Below, piece by piece: positions 11,531 through 22,355 of a stretch of DNA of 64,000 nt (position 1 is its first letter; each line of letters starts with the position of its first letter). The stretch comes from Ochotona curzoniae. Lineage: Eukaryota; Chordata; Mammalia; Lagomorpha; Ochotonidae. The notes beneath the pieces are model-generated. The model had not been told where the DNA came from, searched no databases, and worked only from the letters and a program-made list of their open reading frames with translations. A program made the position numbers and the translations under genes. The stretch is taken from assembly GCF_017591425.1 (NCBI RefSeq), contig NW_024464918.1, positions 10,166,001 to 10,230,000 of the forward strand, read 5' to 3'.

Positions 11531-14109
11531 TCTGTTCTCATGTGACATCAAACCAATTAGGTTGTTAAACTTGAATTTACAAAGCTACGACCTAAATGAA
11601 ACTTTCTTATCATAGAGGCAGTTCTTAGTAGAAGCAAAAATCTTAAAAAAAATGCATAGATAATTTTTAATGTAGCCTGAAACTGACGGTCTGAAAATCT
11701 GCATTAAGAACAGATCTGTGTCCCTTTGAATATTTAAATACTGTGAAACATTTGAATATTAAAAGAGTTTTTTCTGTCATTTTATTGGAGCAAAAAGTAA
11801 AGCACAGAGTTTTCAGAAATTCATCAGTTGTCCAAATAAAATATGACCTATATTTTCTCAAAAAGAGTCTATCTGTGGAAGGAGCAATTTTTTCCCCCAG
11901 TTCAACATCACAGGCTGACATTAAATTTTGTGCACAGTGAGCATGGCTTCACAATTTATGGCATATGCATTACAGCAGATCAAGTAAATTATGAACTCTG
12001 CATGTTACCAAGGCACTGTCAAACTCTGATTGATTTGGACAGTTTGTAGTTAATTAAGTTCATTTCCAATTCTGTCTCTTCATTCAATTTCAAAGCATTC
12101 TATACTAAAAGCCTATTTTCAATTAGTAAGAAGGATGAAACAAAAAGAATTAATTACAAAAGTGACAATCCCCATTTAGGTCTTGATAGTAGAGCAATTA
12201 TGTACCTTAAAAGTTAAGGAATTGAAGGGTTGTACTTGTCTAATACATTATGTCCTTGATATGTATCTTACGTATAGTAAAAATTGATGCATACATGCCA
12301 TTGTTCTGCAAAACATACGATTGAGGTTTTCTTACTGTAAATTAAAGACCATTCCACTTAAGCATTTTACTCAGTCCTGAATTATTTAGGGATTAGACTT
12401 GATAATGTTTTTCAGAAGGATTTAAATACACTATGTAGTAGAGAAAAAAATTTATGAGAGGACTCATTTATTTAGTGAATCTTTCAAATCTGAGGCGAAC
12501 GGATAATTTCTTTCAATCCAGTGGCATAATAAGCTATCATTCTCTTTTTTAACAAAATCCTATCACTCTCCAATGTCCCATGAGACTGCAGCTTTAGAAT
12601 TAGTACAAGGCTTGTTGGTAGATGATGTAAGCGTGAGAGAGACTATAAAGCTATAGATGTCTAGTTTTACCACTTACAAACTACAATTTTGAAGGGATTT
12701 TTAACCCGTACTTATAAGTTTTACATAAGATCAGATGGCACTACACAATCTGCAGAAACTAGACCAAGATGACAGAGAAAGACTGTACACAGAATGCTTA
12801 GCCAGAACCCGGTACTGTGATAACGGTACGGATACCTACAGATAAACATTTTAAAAACTAGAACCTAAAAAGTATGTGTTTTTTTAAAAAACAGGAGGTA
12901 ATTGTGAATGAGTTCCGGGAAATCAGAAGGGGGTTAAACATCGTTAGTTCTGGCTTTAACCATGGTGCATTTCCCACGCCCAGTTGGGCATCACTTCGGA
13001 AATACCAAGAAGGCAGATGAGATGAGACAGGATTTTAAGAAAACATGAGGAGTGTATCACTAGTTACTAGATGTGTAGCATGAAATTTTTGGGTGGATTT
13101 TTTTTCTTCTGAACTTAGAAAATGAATTTCCAGACAGAAATGAAAAGGAAAAGCAAGCTCAGAACACAAGACCTAAGTAATTGACTTTACAGGTGAAAAA
13201 AAAACAAACTCAAAGAGAATGCAAGGCTGATTGCAAAACACAGTGAAATTCAGGAAGAATCAAGAATCAATACAGGTGGGGTAGTTCAAGGCAGCTGCTA
13301 GGGAGCATTGTGTACTCCCTATAGAGACAGATAGCAATGTTTAAGTTGATATGAATACCAAATTTTCTGTTCCTATTAGTATCCACTGTACATAGACAAT
13401 GAATTATCACATGACCCTTCAACATGTAGAAGTGAAATTTTTCAAAATATTTGCCACATTGTAGAAAGCTATTATAAATAAAATCATATGCTTAGAGTAC
13501 AGAGATAGAGAAGTGTCAGAGTAAGAGACAACCATATTAATAAGTGATAAAGATAACGTTTCAATCACTTGAAAAATAAAGTTTGAGAAAACCTGAGTGA
13601 GATTTAGAAGGCAAGAGAATTAAGTATTTGTTTTACTCTACGCACATCTACATGTCCTCACAAAAGAATTAAAGATCATACTTAAAAAAACAACTGTCTC
13701 AAAATTAAGGAAAATAACACAAAACTCACATTTCAGAAAAGCAAAGAGAAAAAAATGCTAGATTTGAATTACAAAATATTTCAAAAATTCGAACTACAAA
13801 TGCCGAACTACAACAAATGACAACAAAGATAGCCTAAAATTCAAACACAGAGAAAAAGAAAATATCAGTAAATCTCATTTATAAAACTCCAGTAACTTCT
13901 GAGAGAATTATAATAAAATGAAATTTTGGATTGCCAAAATGATTCAGTATTGAAAAATACTTAAAATAACAGTAAAGGGTATATAATCATCTCCAATAAA
14001 ACTTTAAAGTAACATTATTTTGTAAATTACAAACTAGTATTCTTTATAAGCAGTCCATTTCTTTGAGGGATGAATTATATTTACAATTAAAGTATGAGTT
14101 AAAAGTATT
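11531..14109. other. unique AT-rich sequence
   Basis: 2.6 kb. 13.1-14.0 kb is strikingly A-rich on the plus strand, as L1-derived DNA often is, but I cannot align it to an L1 region. No credible exon; the longest frames are 84 codons or less. Confidence 0.5.
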
Positions 14110-14280
14110 GTGCAATAAAATTTTTGGATAAAAAAATTATATGAGAGTATTTATAGTATATAACATGATGTTTTAAAATACATACCGTAGAATAGCTTAA
14201 TCAGGCTAATTTGGAAGTTCATTACTTCAAAATTAATGGCAAGAACATTTAAATTTTATTCTATTAAAATTTAAGTGTAG
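14110..14280 (-). mobile_element. antisense L1M 3' region, part 1
   Basis: TAACATGATGTTTTAAAATA, AATAGCTTAATCAGGCTAAT, TTCATTACTTCAAAATTAAT and GCAAGAACATTTAAATTTTA are collinear with the reverse complement of an old L1M 3' UTR. It is interrupted by the CSINE at 14281 and resumes at 14613. An ancient non-coding remnant. Confidence 0.8.
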
Positions 14281-14612
14281 GGCCCGGCGCGGTGGCGCAA
14301 GTGGTTAAAGGTCCTCGCCTTGCACGCCCGGGATCCCATATGGGCGCCGGTTCTAATCCCGGCAGCCCCGCTTCCCTTCCAGCTCCCTGCCTGTGGCCTG
14401 GGAAAGCAGTCGAGGACGGCCCAAGGCTTTGGGAACCTGCACCCGCGTGGGAGACCCGGAAGAGGCTCCTGGCTTCGGATCGGCATAGCATCGGCCCGTT
14501 GCGGCTCACTTGGGGAGTGAATCATCGGATGGAAGATCTTCCTCTCTGTCTCTCCTCTCTGTATATCCGCCTTTCCAATGAAAAAAATAATAAAAATAAA
14601 TCTTTAAAAAAA
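14281..14612 (+). mobile_element. CSINE, young, full length
   Basis: This is the reference copy for the window. The tRNA-derived head starts GGCCCGGCGCGG. The RNA polymerase III A box TGGCGCAAGTGG lies at 14293-14304 and the B box GGTTCTAATCC at 14349-14359. The body contains CTCCCTGCCTGTGGCCTGGG and CTTGGGGAGTGAATCATCGG, and the tail is AATGAAAAAAATAATAAAAA followed by TAAATCTTT and poly(A). A perfect 14-bp target-site duplication AAAATTTAAGTGTA flanks it (14266-14279 and 14613-14626). CSINEs encode no protein and depend on L1 enzymes to move. High CpG content and the intact duplication show recent insertion. Frames of 66-109 codons on both strands are read-throughs. Confidence 0.98.
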
Positions 14613-14745
14613 AAAATTTAAGTGTATAACACTTTGTTATAACCACAGTGACTATGCTGTAAAGCAGAGCTCGTTGCTTCTCCTACCTGTAATTTTGTAA
14701 CCTTGGAGATGCTGCTGTAACCCACCAGATAAATGATGCGTATCC
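14613..14745 (-). mobile_element. antisense L1M 3' region, part 2
   Basis: Right half of the split L1M. It begins with the CSINE target duplication and continues CACTTTGTTATAACCACAGT, GACTATGCTGTAAAGCAGAG and CCTGTAATTTTGTAACCTT, in the order of the antisense L1M 3' UTR. Confidence 0.8.
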
Positions 14746-15287
14746 CATAAAAGGGAACCACATCAACTCCCAAATGCTGAGTTTCTCCTTTAGCTTCCTT
14801 CTGTTTTGTTTTGTTGGTGGTGTTTACTCAGTTCAAGTTTAATAGAAACTACATAAGGTCAAAAGACCGATGCTACTTCTAGTATAACAAACGGATCTGA
14901 TGGACCGCCCTGACACAGCTCAGGCCATTCCCAAAAGCAGGCTGAACTTCCCAACTCCATAGCACTTTATCTAGCCAAATTCGCTTCCAATCTGCCCGAT
15001 TTGTTATTAAATTCACTCACTGGCTTTCTAATTGAAATTTTTACAAGTTTTCCCCTTTTCTTCAAAAACATTTATTCTCATAATAAAAACAAAGCTGGTG
15101 TGTTTTTTTGTTTGTTTCCTCCAAAATTTCAACATGTTGGGAAGATTTATTTAACATGGGTCCCCTAGTCACTTCTATCCTCTAATTCCATTGCTGGAAG
15201 ATCCTAGCATCTCATACTGCTGTTTTTTGCTCTGCTCTTGGTGGTCTTGCGGTTTCTTGTTTGTTTCTTATTAACTCTCAATTTTTA
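14746..15287. other. unique sequence
   Basis: No recognised element. A moderately GC-rich patch near 14890-15000 gives no exon-like frame. Confidence 0.5.
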
Positions 15288-15588
15288 AAGAATTATTCAG
15301 TTTGACTTGAAAGAAAGAAGAGAGAGGAGAGAGATCCTGAACCCTCTTTTTCACTCCCCAACTGCTGGAGTTGGACCAGTACGAAGCCAGAATCCAAGGG
15401 TTGCTTTTGTTTCCTCCACGTGGGAGTGCAAGGTTCTAAGAATTGAGCCAGGATCTGCTGAATTCCCAAGAAAAAAGCAGGAAGCTGGATAAAAAGTGAA
15501 GCAGCAGGGACCCCAACCAGTGCCATGTGGAATTACAGTGCCCTCAGGCAGAGGCATAGCTGGCTACACCACTGCACTGGCCATTTCT
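15288..15588 (-). mobile_element. old CSINE, full length
   Basis: CACTCCCCAACTGCTGGAG, CAGGAAGCTGGATAAAAAGT, CAACCAGTGCCATGTGGAAT and the head complement CACCACTGCACTGGCCATT identify an antisense old subfamily copy. Confidence 0.85.
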
Positions 15589-15674
15589 TACCTGTTTTGT
15601 AATACTTTGGAAAGAATCTCTGGGGAGTCTGTACACTGCAAGTTGATGAAAAAAAGAAAAATATATACCCTCAG

Positions 15675-15780
15675 GTCTGACACAGTAGCCTAGCAGCTAA
15701 AGTCCTCACCTTGCACGTGCCAAGATCTCATATGGGCACCAGTTCTAATCTTGGTTACTTTGCTTCCCAGCCGGCTCACT
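15675..15780 (+). mobile_element. CSINE fragment, 5' head
   Basis: Head CTGACACAGTAGCCTAGCAG and the GGCACCAGTTCTAATCTTGG B-box region are clear. The copy ends abruptly at CCAGCCGGCTCAC, where an opposite-strand CSINE tail begins. Confidence 0.88.
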
Positions 15781-15860
15781 TTTTAAAAGATGTATTTATT
15801 TTTATTGCAAAGTCAGATATACAGAGAATAAGAGAGGCAGAGAAGATCTTTACCCCAAAG
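15781..15860 (-). mobile_element. CSINE fragment, 3' tail
   Basis: TTTTAAAAGATGTATTTATT and GCAAAGTCAGATATACAGAG are the antisense 3' end of a CSINE. Homology is lost after AGATCTTTACC. With the preceding head fragment it forms an inverted junction at 15780/15781. Confidence 0.85.
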
Positions 15861-16313
15861 TGAAGCTATTAAGAAGTGGGGTTTACCCAGTTATATATAA
15901 ACTAAAATTGAAATGTCAATGAAGTAGTCACAGGATGTGGTTAAGAACTTGCTTTTTTTTTTTTAACATATTGGTGACTCAGTACTATGTCAATTAATTC
16001 CATAACCTTATAAATTATTGCTGATGTTATGTTGGGGCTTTTAAATGATCAGAATGATACTCTGTCGGCTCTACCTTCAGGCCAGAGAAGGTCTCCCCTA
16101 CAAGCCGTTGAACTTATCTGGACGATAAGATGCTGGACTCTATGCTTGGTATATGTTTGCAATGAAAGAATCTCAACTGAACTTGAACTGTGGTTATGCA
16201 ACAAGGTGGAGGAATCCACCATGGGAGGGAGATGGGGGTGAGGGGAATCCCAGTGTCTATAAAACTGTGTCACATAATGCAATGTAATTAATAAAAAAAA
16301 AACTAAATTAAAA
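15861..16313 (+). mobile_element. L1 3' UTR end
   Basis: Contains CAGGCCAGAGAAGGTCTCCC, GATGGAGG-type polypurine near 16200-16245, CAGTGTCTATAAAACTGTG and the terminal CACATAATGCAATGTAATTA followed by AATAAA and poly(A). This is the 3' UTR end of a lagomorph-type L1, truncated at the 5' side. AAGAAGTGGGGTTTAC (15874-15889) resembles AAGAAGCGGAGTTTAC just after the poly(A), but the left copy may be L1 sequence. Frames of 70-77 codons here are not L1 ORFs. Confidence 0.75.
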
Positions 16314-16315
16314 AA

Positions 16316-16604
16316 AGAAGCGGAGTTTACAAACAGACTACTAGGAGATGGAAGGGGTTAGTACCATAATCTCCAACCGCAAAGGCCAGAAGTGAGCCAA
16401 TCTGAAGCCAGGAGCCTGGAGACTCCTTGGGGACTCCCACATGGGTGCAAAGTACCAAAGTTTTGGGCCATCCTCAACTGCTTTCCCAGGCCACAGGCAG
16501 GAAGCTATATGGGAAACAGGGCTGCCGGATAAGAACCAAAGTCCATATGGGATCCTGACGCATTCAAGAAAAGGACTTTAGCCACTAGGCTACTGTATAA
16601 GGCC
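16316..16604 (-). mobile_element. CSINE, antisense
   Basis: GAGCCAATCTGAAGCCAGGA, CTCAACTGCTTTCCCAGGCC, GTCCATATGGGATCCTGAC and GCCACTAGGCTACTGTATAA mark body and head. The tail side directly follows the L1 poly(A) and is diverged. Confidence 0.88.
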
Positions 16605-17462
16605 CAATTAATTTTTTAAAAAACTAATTTAGAGGAAAGATTCAGGGCATTCTGCAAACCAGCAACAGGGAGGTAACCAAGACTAGATTATGGAAAACAA
16701 ACAAAAACAACCAAACATACATACATACATACATACATAAAGAGAATTACAAATTCCCCTGGTTCAAGATTCACACATTCCCTTACAAGGAACTAAGTCT
16801 CCCTGCCTGCATTGCAATGGTGAATATTAGCTCTCACTACACAGAAAAACTACATCTTAAAAAAAAAAAGAGAATGCAGCAGAAATATACCAAAGTAAAT
16901 CTTATCAAAGCACATGCAGTAGACCAGTTGCAAGACATAGTGAGGGTTAAAATTGGCTTAGGTCTTTGGAAGTTACATAGTCATATACTCTTTCCTGCTG
17001 AAATTACCTTCAAATCAAGTCACTTTCGTCTTATAATTAGTGAGTTACCTATTTCCAAGTGCATGATTTTATATTTTCTGATACAAAAGTTTTGCTATAT
17101 TCATCTTTATTGTTTATCTGCCACTTGCAATGAACATTTTAAATCGCGGCCCGGCATTCTTTGCACTACTTGATTCTTGTATTCTTGCTATAGTCTGTTT
17201 CTGTTCACTTTGCCTTCATTGCTTAACACTTATTGAGCAATTATATAATTCCCTATTGCCTATGTCTACCTTTATACCTACACCCTTTCAATTGAGTTAA
17301 TGATAAGCACTCATTAATTTTTGGAATCCCTGAGGCTTTGGACATTCTTGACCACCTTGACTGCTGGGAGCTGGAGTCATGAATAGCCAAAGGCAATCAG
17401 GCATGTTCATATGACTGACTCTTACAGATTTTCTCGGCCCCAAATTGAAGACAAGTTTAAAA
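16605..17462. other. unique sequence with a (CATA)6 tract
   Basis: (CATA)6 at 16716-16739 is the only clear repeat. A stretch near 17218-17330 (CTTAACACTTATTGAGCAAT) vaguely resembles an antisense MIR start but is not called. No exon-like frame. Confidence 0.55.
16716..16739. repeat. (CATA)6 microsatellite
   Basis: Six perfect CATA units preceded by AAAACAAACAAAAACAACC. Confidence 0.95.
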
Positions 17463-17800
17463 TATATATATATGTATATTTATTTTTATTTGAAAGGCAG
17501 AGTTACATACACACAGAGAGGAAGTAACAGAGTGACAGATACTCCTTCTACTGGTTCAGTTTGCAAATGCTGCAACAGCCAGAACAGGACCAGTCCAAAG
17601 CCAGGAGCTTCTTCTGGATTTCCCTTGTGGATGCAAGGGACAAGGGACCAAGCACTTGATCACCTTCCCCTGCTCTCCTAGGCACATGAGCAGGAAGATA
17701 GGACCACAAGTAGAAGAGGAGGGACCCAAACAAGTGTCCATATCGGATGCCAGCACCACAGGGAGGGGATTTATCTACTACACCAAGGCAACAGCTTCTA
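17463..17800 (-). mobile_element. old CSINE, full length
   Basis: Tail side TATTTATTTTTATTTGAAAG, then CCAGTCCAAAGCCAGGAGC, CAAGCACTTGATCACCTTC, GTCCATATCGGATGCCAGC and the head complement CTACTACACCAAGGCAACA. Several frames of 67-125 codons on both strands are read-throughs. Confidence 0.85.
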
Positions 17801-18274
17801 AAGCAAGTATTGAGACCCAGTTGCACAAGTTGCCACACGCTGATTTTTGTTGGGTTTACAACATGTGTGCCATTTCTCTGTATTTGCTTTATCCTGGATT
17901 CCACACCATGAATATTTTCCCTCACCTAGTTTTATTCTGTGGTCTTTCACTGTAATAAATCAAAAGTGTGAGTTTAATAGCTTTTTCTAGTCCTTTCAGT
18001 TTGCTCTGGTGAAACATTGCATGCTAGTAAAGTCTAAGGTTTCCCACTTCTCTTACATATGATATCATTTTCCCTGAATCTGAGAACCCATCCCCTTTGA
18101 CTGCAGTCCAGACTCCTGATTGAGTTTGAAACCCCGACTCTGTTTAACATACTTCTGCTTCCATTTGTTTCTACACAAATCTTGATTCCTCATATTCTAA
18201 TCATTTCTCCATTCTTCTCTAGTATTATGCATGGATTACTCTTTCATATTTTGAATAAGAACTTTTTAAAATTT
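17801..18274. other. unique sequence
   Basis: Pyrimidine-rich on the plus strand between 18050 and 18250. No gene or repeat recognised. Confidence 0.5.
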
Positions 18275-18604
18275 TTTTAAAGATTCATTTATTTTTATTG
18301 TAAAGTCAGATATAGAAAGAGGAGGAGAGACAGAGAGAAAGATCTTTCGTCCGATGATTCACTTCCCAAGTGACCTCAATGGTTGGAGCTGAGCTGATCC
18401 GAAGCCAGAAACCAGGAGCTCTTCCAGGTCTCCCACATGGGTGCAAGATCCCAAGGCTTTGGGACATCTTCTACTGCTCTCCCAGCCCCCAAGCAAGGAG
18501 CTGGATGGGAAGTGAGGCTGCAGGGGTTAAAACTGCACCCATATGGGTTCCTGGCACGTTCAAGGTGAGGAAGACTTTAACCGCCAGGCCACCATGCCAG
18601 GCCC
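18275..18604 (-). mobile_element. CSINE, full length with clean duplication
   Basis: Antisense copy from TTTAAAGATTCATTTATTTT to the head GGCCACCATGCCAGGCCC. The 13-bp target-site duplication TAAGAACTTTTTA is perfect (18256-18268 and 18605-18617), so both ends are exact. Confidence 0.96.
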
Positions 18605-18956
18605 TAAGAACTTTTTATAAAGTTATCAGGGATGTAGTCATATTAGCACTTTTAGCAAGTGCACTTGGTGCCTATTATACATTATGAAAATTGTAAAAAC
18701 TAGATTTTTTTTATCTCAGCCAGTAACCCATCCTCGAGAAGACGATTCACCAAACCGTAAATCTTCCATCTCCTTCTTCTTCATTGTTACACGAAAAGTC
18801 TATATTAGATAATATTCTTTTCATACTAAGTGTCTGTGAACACATTTGATTGGACTTCCTTAAGATTTTATAGGCACAGGTTTAACCAACCAAAGATATT
18901 TTTAAAACTCTATCATTCCTGTACATGTGCATAATTTCTGTCATCATTCCCTGGTT
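18605..18956. other. unique sequence
   Basis: AT-rich, nothing recognised. Confidence 0.5.
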
Positions 18957-19215
18957 TGTGTCCTAGCAGCCCCACTTCCCATCCAGCACCCTGCTTGTGC
19001 CTGGGAAACAAGTCAAGGATGGATCAAGGCATTGGGACCTTACACTTGTATGGGAGACACAGACGAAACTCCTGATTCCTGGCTTCGGATCAGCTCAGCT
19101 CAGGTTGTTTTGGCCTTTGAGGGAGTGAATCAGCAGAGCGAAGATCTTCACCTCTGTCTCTCTTCCTCTCTATATATTTCTGAGCATCCAATTAAAAAAA
19201 AAATCTTTAAAAACC
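18957..19215 (+). mobile_element. CSINE, 5'-truncated
   Basis: Starts at CAGCCCCACTTCCCATCCAG, after the B-box region, and keeps CCTGGCTTCGGATCAGCTC, GGGAGTGAATCAGCAGAGCG and a TTAAAAAAAAAATCTTTAAA tail. Confidence 0.92.
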
Positions 19216-20580
19216 AAGAATGTGAAAGCCCTTATTGCATGGAATCTTGGGTGATTCATATTGCAAACACCAGTATTCTTTCACTCCATGCTATTAAAAT
19301 AATTTTATGAAAATAAGAATTATAAAACTGTTAAAGACTGACATTATTGATATGAAATAAATATTTTCTACAACTGCTAGTACAGATTCAGCAAATGGAA
19401 TTAGGCAACTCACAGAAACACAAGTTGGAAAACAATTTCTGTTTCACTTTTTGATTTGAGATGTCTTTTGATCAGATATCACCCTTACTAACCACACTTT
19501 TTAATGTTTGAGAAAAGCTGAAAACAAAATTAACTGAAATAATCAGTTATGGGAATTCTTAAAGTTTCTTCAAAATGATATAAAATTAAGCAATAAATTA
19601 GCAATTCCAATAAAAACATCTGGGCAATTACTACTTAGGAAATTATGCTTAACAATATCTGAGGTTAATGAAATGGAAGAATTCTGTGGAGTAGTCACTC
19701 TTCTCCCATCTCCATCAGCTCTGTCTGTGTAAGCAATGACATGATTCTTTGTGCCTCTGTAAAGTAATCCCAGGGAACAGATATTTGGCTGACTGTCCCT
19801 CAGTGGCAGATTATTTTTACATGAACTGTTACTGTAAATGAATTTGCTTAAATACATGGTTCTAAATGCGTGAAAATAAATTACAGCTCTATGATTTGTT
19901 ATCATTTTTGTTGATACAGGATTGCATTTAAATTTATTATAATTGAGAAATGATTTGAATGCTACATGTTCAGCCACTCTGATGAGTTAGCATCCTGACT
20001 CTATATTTAGCCTCTGACACTATAGCTTCCACCGAACAGAAACTGTCTTCAAACTCTTCAAGATAACTCACAGTGACTTAAACAGAAGCATAGCATAAAA
20101 ACATCTTCATGTACGAAACGGGGGTCACTGAGTAGGAATTTAAAGAAACAGGGAAATTAAACATTGCTTTTACCAAAGGTGAGGTCCAGTTCACATTTTC
20201 CAACAAGAGCTGTATAACTATCCTCTGTGGTGACATCAGTACGAACTTCCTATTCAACTTAGCATGGTTCTCCTCTTAGCCTAACAGAATAGTCTCTTTT
20301 TTTTCTCATTCTAGAGAGTCCACTTTCCCTGTGAAGTGTGGCACTCTCCTGTGGGAAGAGGTATTCATTTTTTGAAGCAGTTTTTCCATCATGAAAGTAC
20401 AACAAAATACAGAAACGAGTGTGTTTTAGAGAATAGGGATTTAGGACAGTATACATAGTAAGAGTTACATACTAGAGAAAGGACATGAGAAGACTGCATT
20501 TGCCTCTGGGAAAAGCAAACTACTTTCCTCACGTAGTGCTTCAAGAGAGCTAAAACATACCCAAAAGGATTTTAAAAATC
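19216..20580. other. unique sequence
   Basis: 1.4 kb without a recognised repeat. A 135-codon antisense frame at 19570-19977 has low-complexity AT-driven composition and no recognisable motif. Confidence 0.55.
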
Positions 20581-20625
20581 ATTTTTTATCATTTTTATCA
20601 TTTTTATCATTTTTTATCATTTTTC
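20581..20625. repeat. short minisatellite, ATTTTT(T)ATC x5
   Basis: Five consecutive 9-10 base units of ATTTTTATC or ATTTTTTATC, the last incomplete. Confidence 0.92.
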
Positions 20626-20640
20626 AAAATCAAAGTATTT

Positions 20641-20926
20641 ACATAACTTTGAAGTACACTAATAAAATAAATGTCATGTCTTATATACAAATGTGCTAAT
20701 ACAAATAAAATAAGAATAAACTGATACATTTTATATTTCAAAGACTTCAAGGGAAGGAAGGAGTGAGTTGGCAGGGACGAAACTGAAAAAGAAGAAAATT
20801 CTTTCCCTAGAAGATGTGCAGAAGACTGAGTGGATGATGAACAAAGTAAGTTTGTAACAAACTTTACCCTAAAGGTTGTGGAAAACAACTCATACAAAAC
20901 ACAAAGATACTCAAAAAGTTCATGGA
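20641..20926. mobile_element. possible mariner-like MITE
   Basis: CATAACTTTGAAGTACAC on the left and ACTCAAAAAGTTCATGG on the right form an imperfect terminal inverted repeat. The right end resembles the AAAAAGTTCATGG terminus of old mammalian mariner elements. There is no transposase, and the internal sequence was not matched. Confidence 0.35.
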
Positions 20927-21244
20927 GTTTACTTCAGTGCAAATATTTCTGAAACACCAGTATCATTACTATCTCTTAACACATATGTCCTATGTCCTAA
21001 TGAATGTGTCTGAAGACCCCGTATACAAAGGTTTCCTATGGTCATCATACCGATGGAGCAGACAGTAGCACATCAGCCACGCTTTTATCCTCAGCAATAT
21101 TAAACGCAGGTAGGGAAAAAAATGTAATGCCAAAAACATTACAACATTTTAGTTGGTAATAAATGCCACGAAGAAAAGTAAAATCAATGCACAATCAGCG
21201 CAGAGGCGCAACAGTCATGTGACAGCACACAAATCAATGTGGCT
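20927..21244. other. unique sequence
   Basis: A 7-bp hairpin (TGTAATG 21123-21129 and CATTACA 21137-21143) is the only structure noted. Confidence 0.5.
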
Positions 21245-21560
21245 CTAGAGTAAGAAAATACGGAAAAGGACGATGGTCAGGAGTGGAGACAGGCAGCAGT
21301 CTACCCCAAGTTTATGGGGAACTCTGAGCCTCTGAGGAGGCTCAGCTCTGACACTTGCACTCCATGGCAGATGATGGAACCTGCACTTTTCCTCATTGTT
21401 AGGGTTCTGAGTCCTGCAGTTTGATTGGGGAGATCCCCAAAGAAACTGTCTGAAGTGATCCCACCAGATTCTTGTGTGTACTTGCCAGTACAGGGTCCAG
21501 CACAGTCCATCACCCCAATCAGCTGATGATTGCAATAGACTTTTAAAGCCTCACTCTGCC
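21245..21560. other. GC-richer unclassified segment
   Basis: Base composition rises clearly above its flanks (GAGGAGGCTCAGCTCTGAC, CCAGTACAGGGTCCAGCAC). Two overlapping antisense frames of 96 and 70 codons lie here without a recognisable domain. It could be a diverged 5' UTR of a lagomorph L1 on the minus strand, or unique sequence. Not resolved. Confidence 0.35.
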
Positions 21561-21579
21561 AACCCTAAGGATACTAGAT

Positions 21580-21680
21580 TGTAGAGTGACCAGCATAGAA
21601 GCAGGAGACCCATTTAGGAGGCAGCAGTTCCCTTGGAATGACTGCTACCACAACTTGCAGACATCAGAGGGAAGTAGGTC
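21580..21680 (-). mobile_element. L2 fragment, antisense
   Basis: GTGACCAGCATAGAAGCAGG followed by AGACCCATTTAGGAGGC parallels the antisense L2 stretch that reads GGAGGCAGGGAGACCAGTTA. Short and diverged. Confidence 0.5.
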
Positions 21681-22091
21681 TTCCTGATTCTGCAGTTCTA
21701 GAAACAGCATCGTGGCTTTTTAGATGTGACCTCACTCCCAAAATGTTATTAAAAGAAAACAGAGAATTCAAGGGTAAAAAATATCATCAATGAAATAAAC
21801 CAAACACACGGTAGTGTCAATTTCAACTCTAAAATTTTTAATGTAAATATGTATGTCTAACATCAAGTTATTAGTAATTATGTACACAGAACTAGATAAT
21901 GCAAATTTAATCACTGTTATGATTTGATCATGCACATTTTTATACCTTAGGGTTTTTTCCTTAGCCCTATATTTTTTTTCTTCCCCAACTAATTTTTTCT
22001 GCTTCCAAATTATTAACTGGAAATATTTTCTAAAAATATCACCTGATACTTTTTGTGTTTTGATGTCCAAACACTTTTATTTCCCTTTTTA
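21681..22091. other. unique AT-rich sequence
   Basis: GATTTGATCATGCACATTTT near 21922 is reminiscent of L1M 3' UTR but is too short to call. Confidence 0.5.
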
Positions 22092-22355
22092 GAAAGATAA
22101 TTACTACAGAAAGGCAGAATGACAAATATACTGAGAGGGAGAGACAGAGGTAAGTCTTCTATCACTGCTTCGCTGCTCACAAAAGCTCAGGTTGCACTAC
22201 TTGTGCGACAGGTGCCCAAACAATTGGGCCGTACTCTGCTACCTCCTCAGGCTATTAATACAGAGTTTCATTGGAGGAGGGGAGCAGCCAAATGCTATGC
22301 CAGCATTGCAAGTTACAGCGGAACCCATGGTGCCATGGGCTGTTCCCACCACCTC
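22092..22355 (-). mobile_element. old CSINE
   Basis: GAAAGGCAGAATGACAAATA, CTGAGAGGGAGAGACAGAGG and GCAGCCAAATGCTATGCCAG are in CSINE antisense order. The centre is strongly diverged. Confidence 0.7.

Noticed and set aside
14293..14359. Possible tRNA gene from the A and B boxes
   Set aside because: The boxes belong to the tRNA-derived CSINE head. No cloverleaf or anticodon stem is preserved.
14264..14621. Overlapping frames of 66-109 codons on both strands that resemble frames at 3202, 58124, 60422, 63066 and others
   Set aside because: All are the same CSINE read in different phases. The shared peptides (for example LPACGLGKQ) reflect repeat homology, not a protein family.
17548..17955. 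Frames of 99 and 125 codons on opposite strands
   Set aside because: They overlap an old antisense CSINE and show no domain.
20581..20625. CRISPR-like direct repeats
   Set aside because: Contiguous 9-10 base units without spacers, in a mammalian genome.
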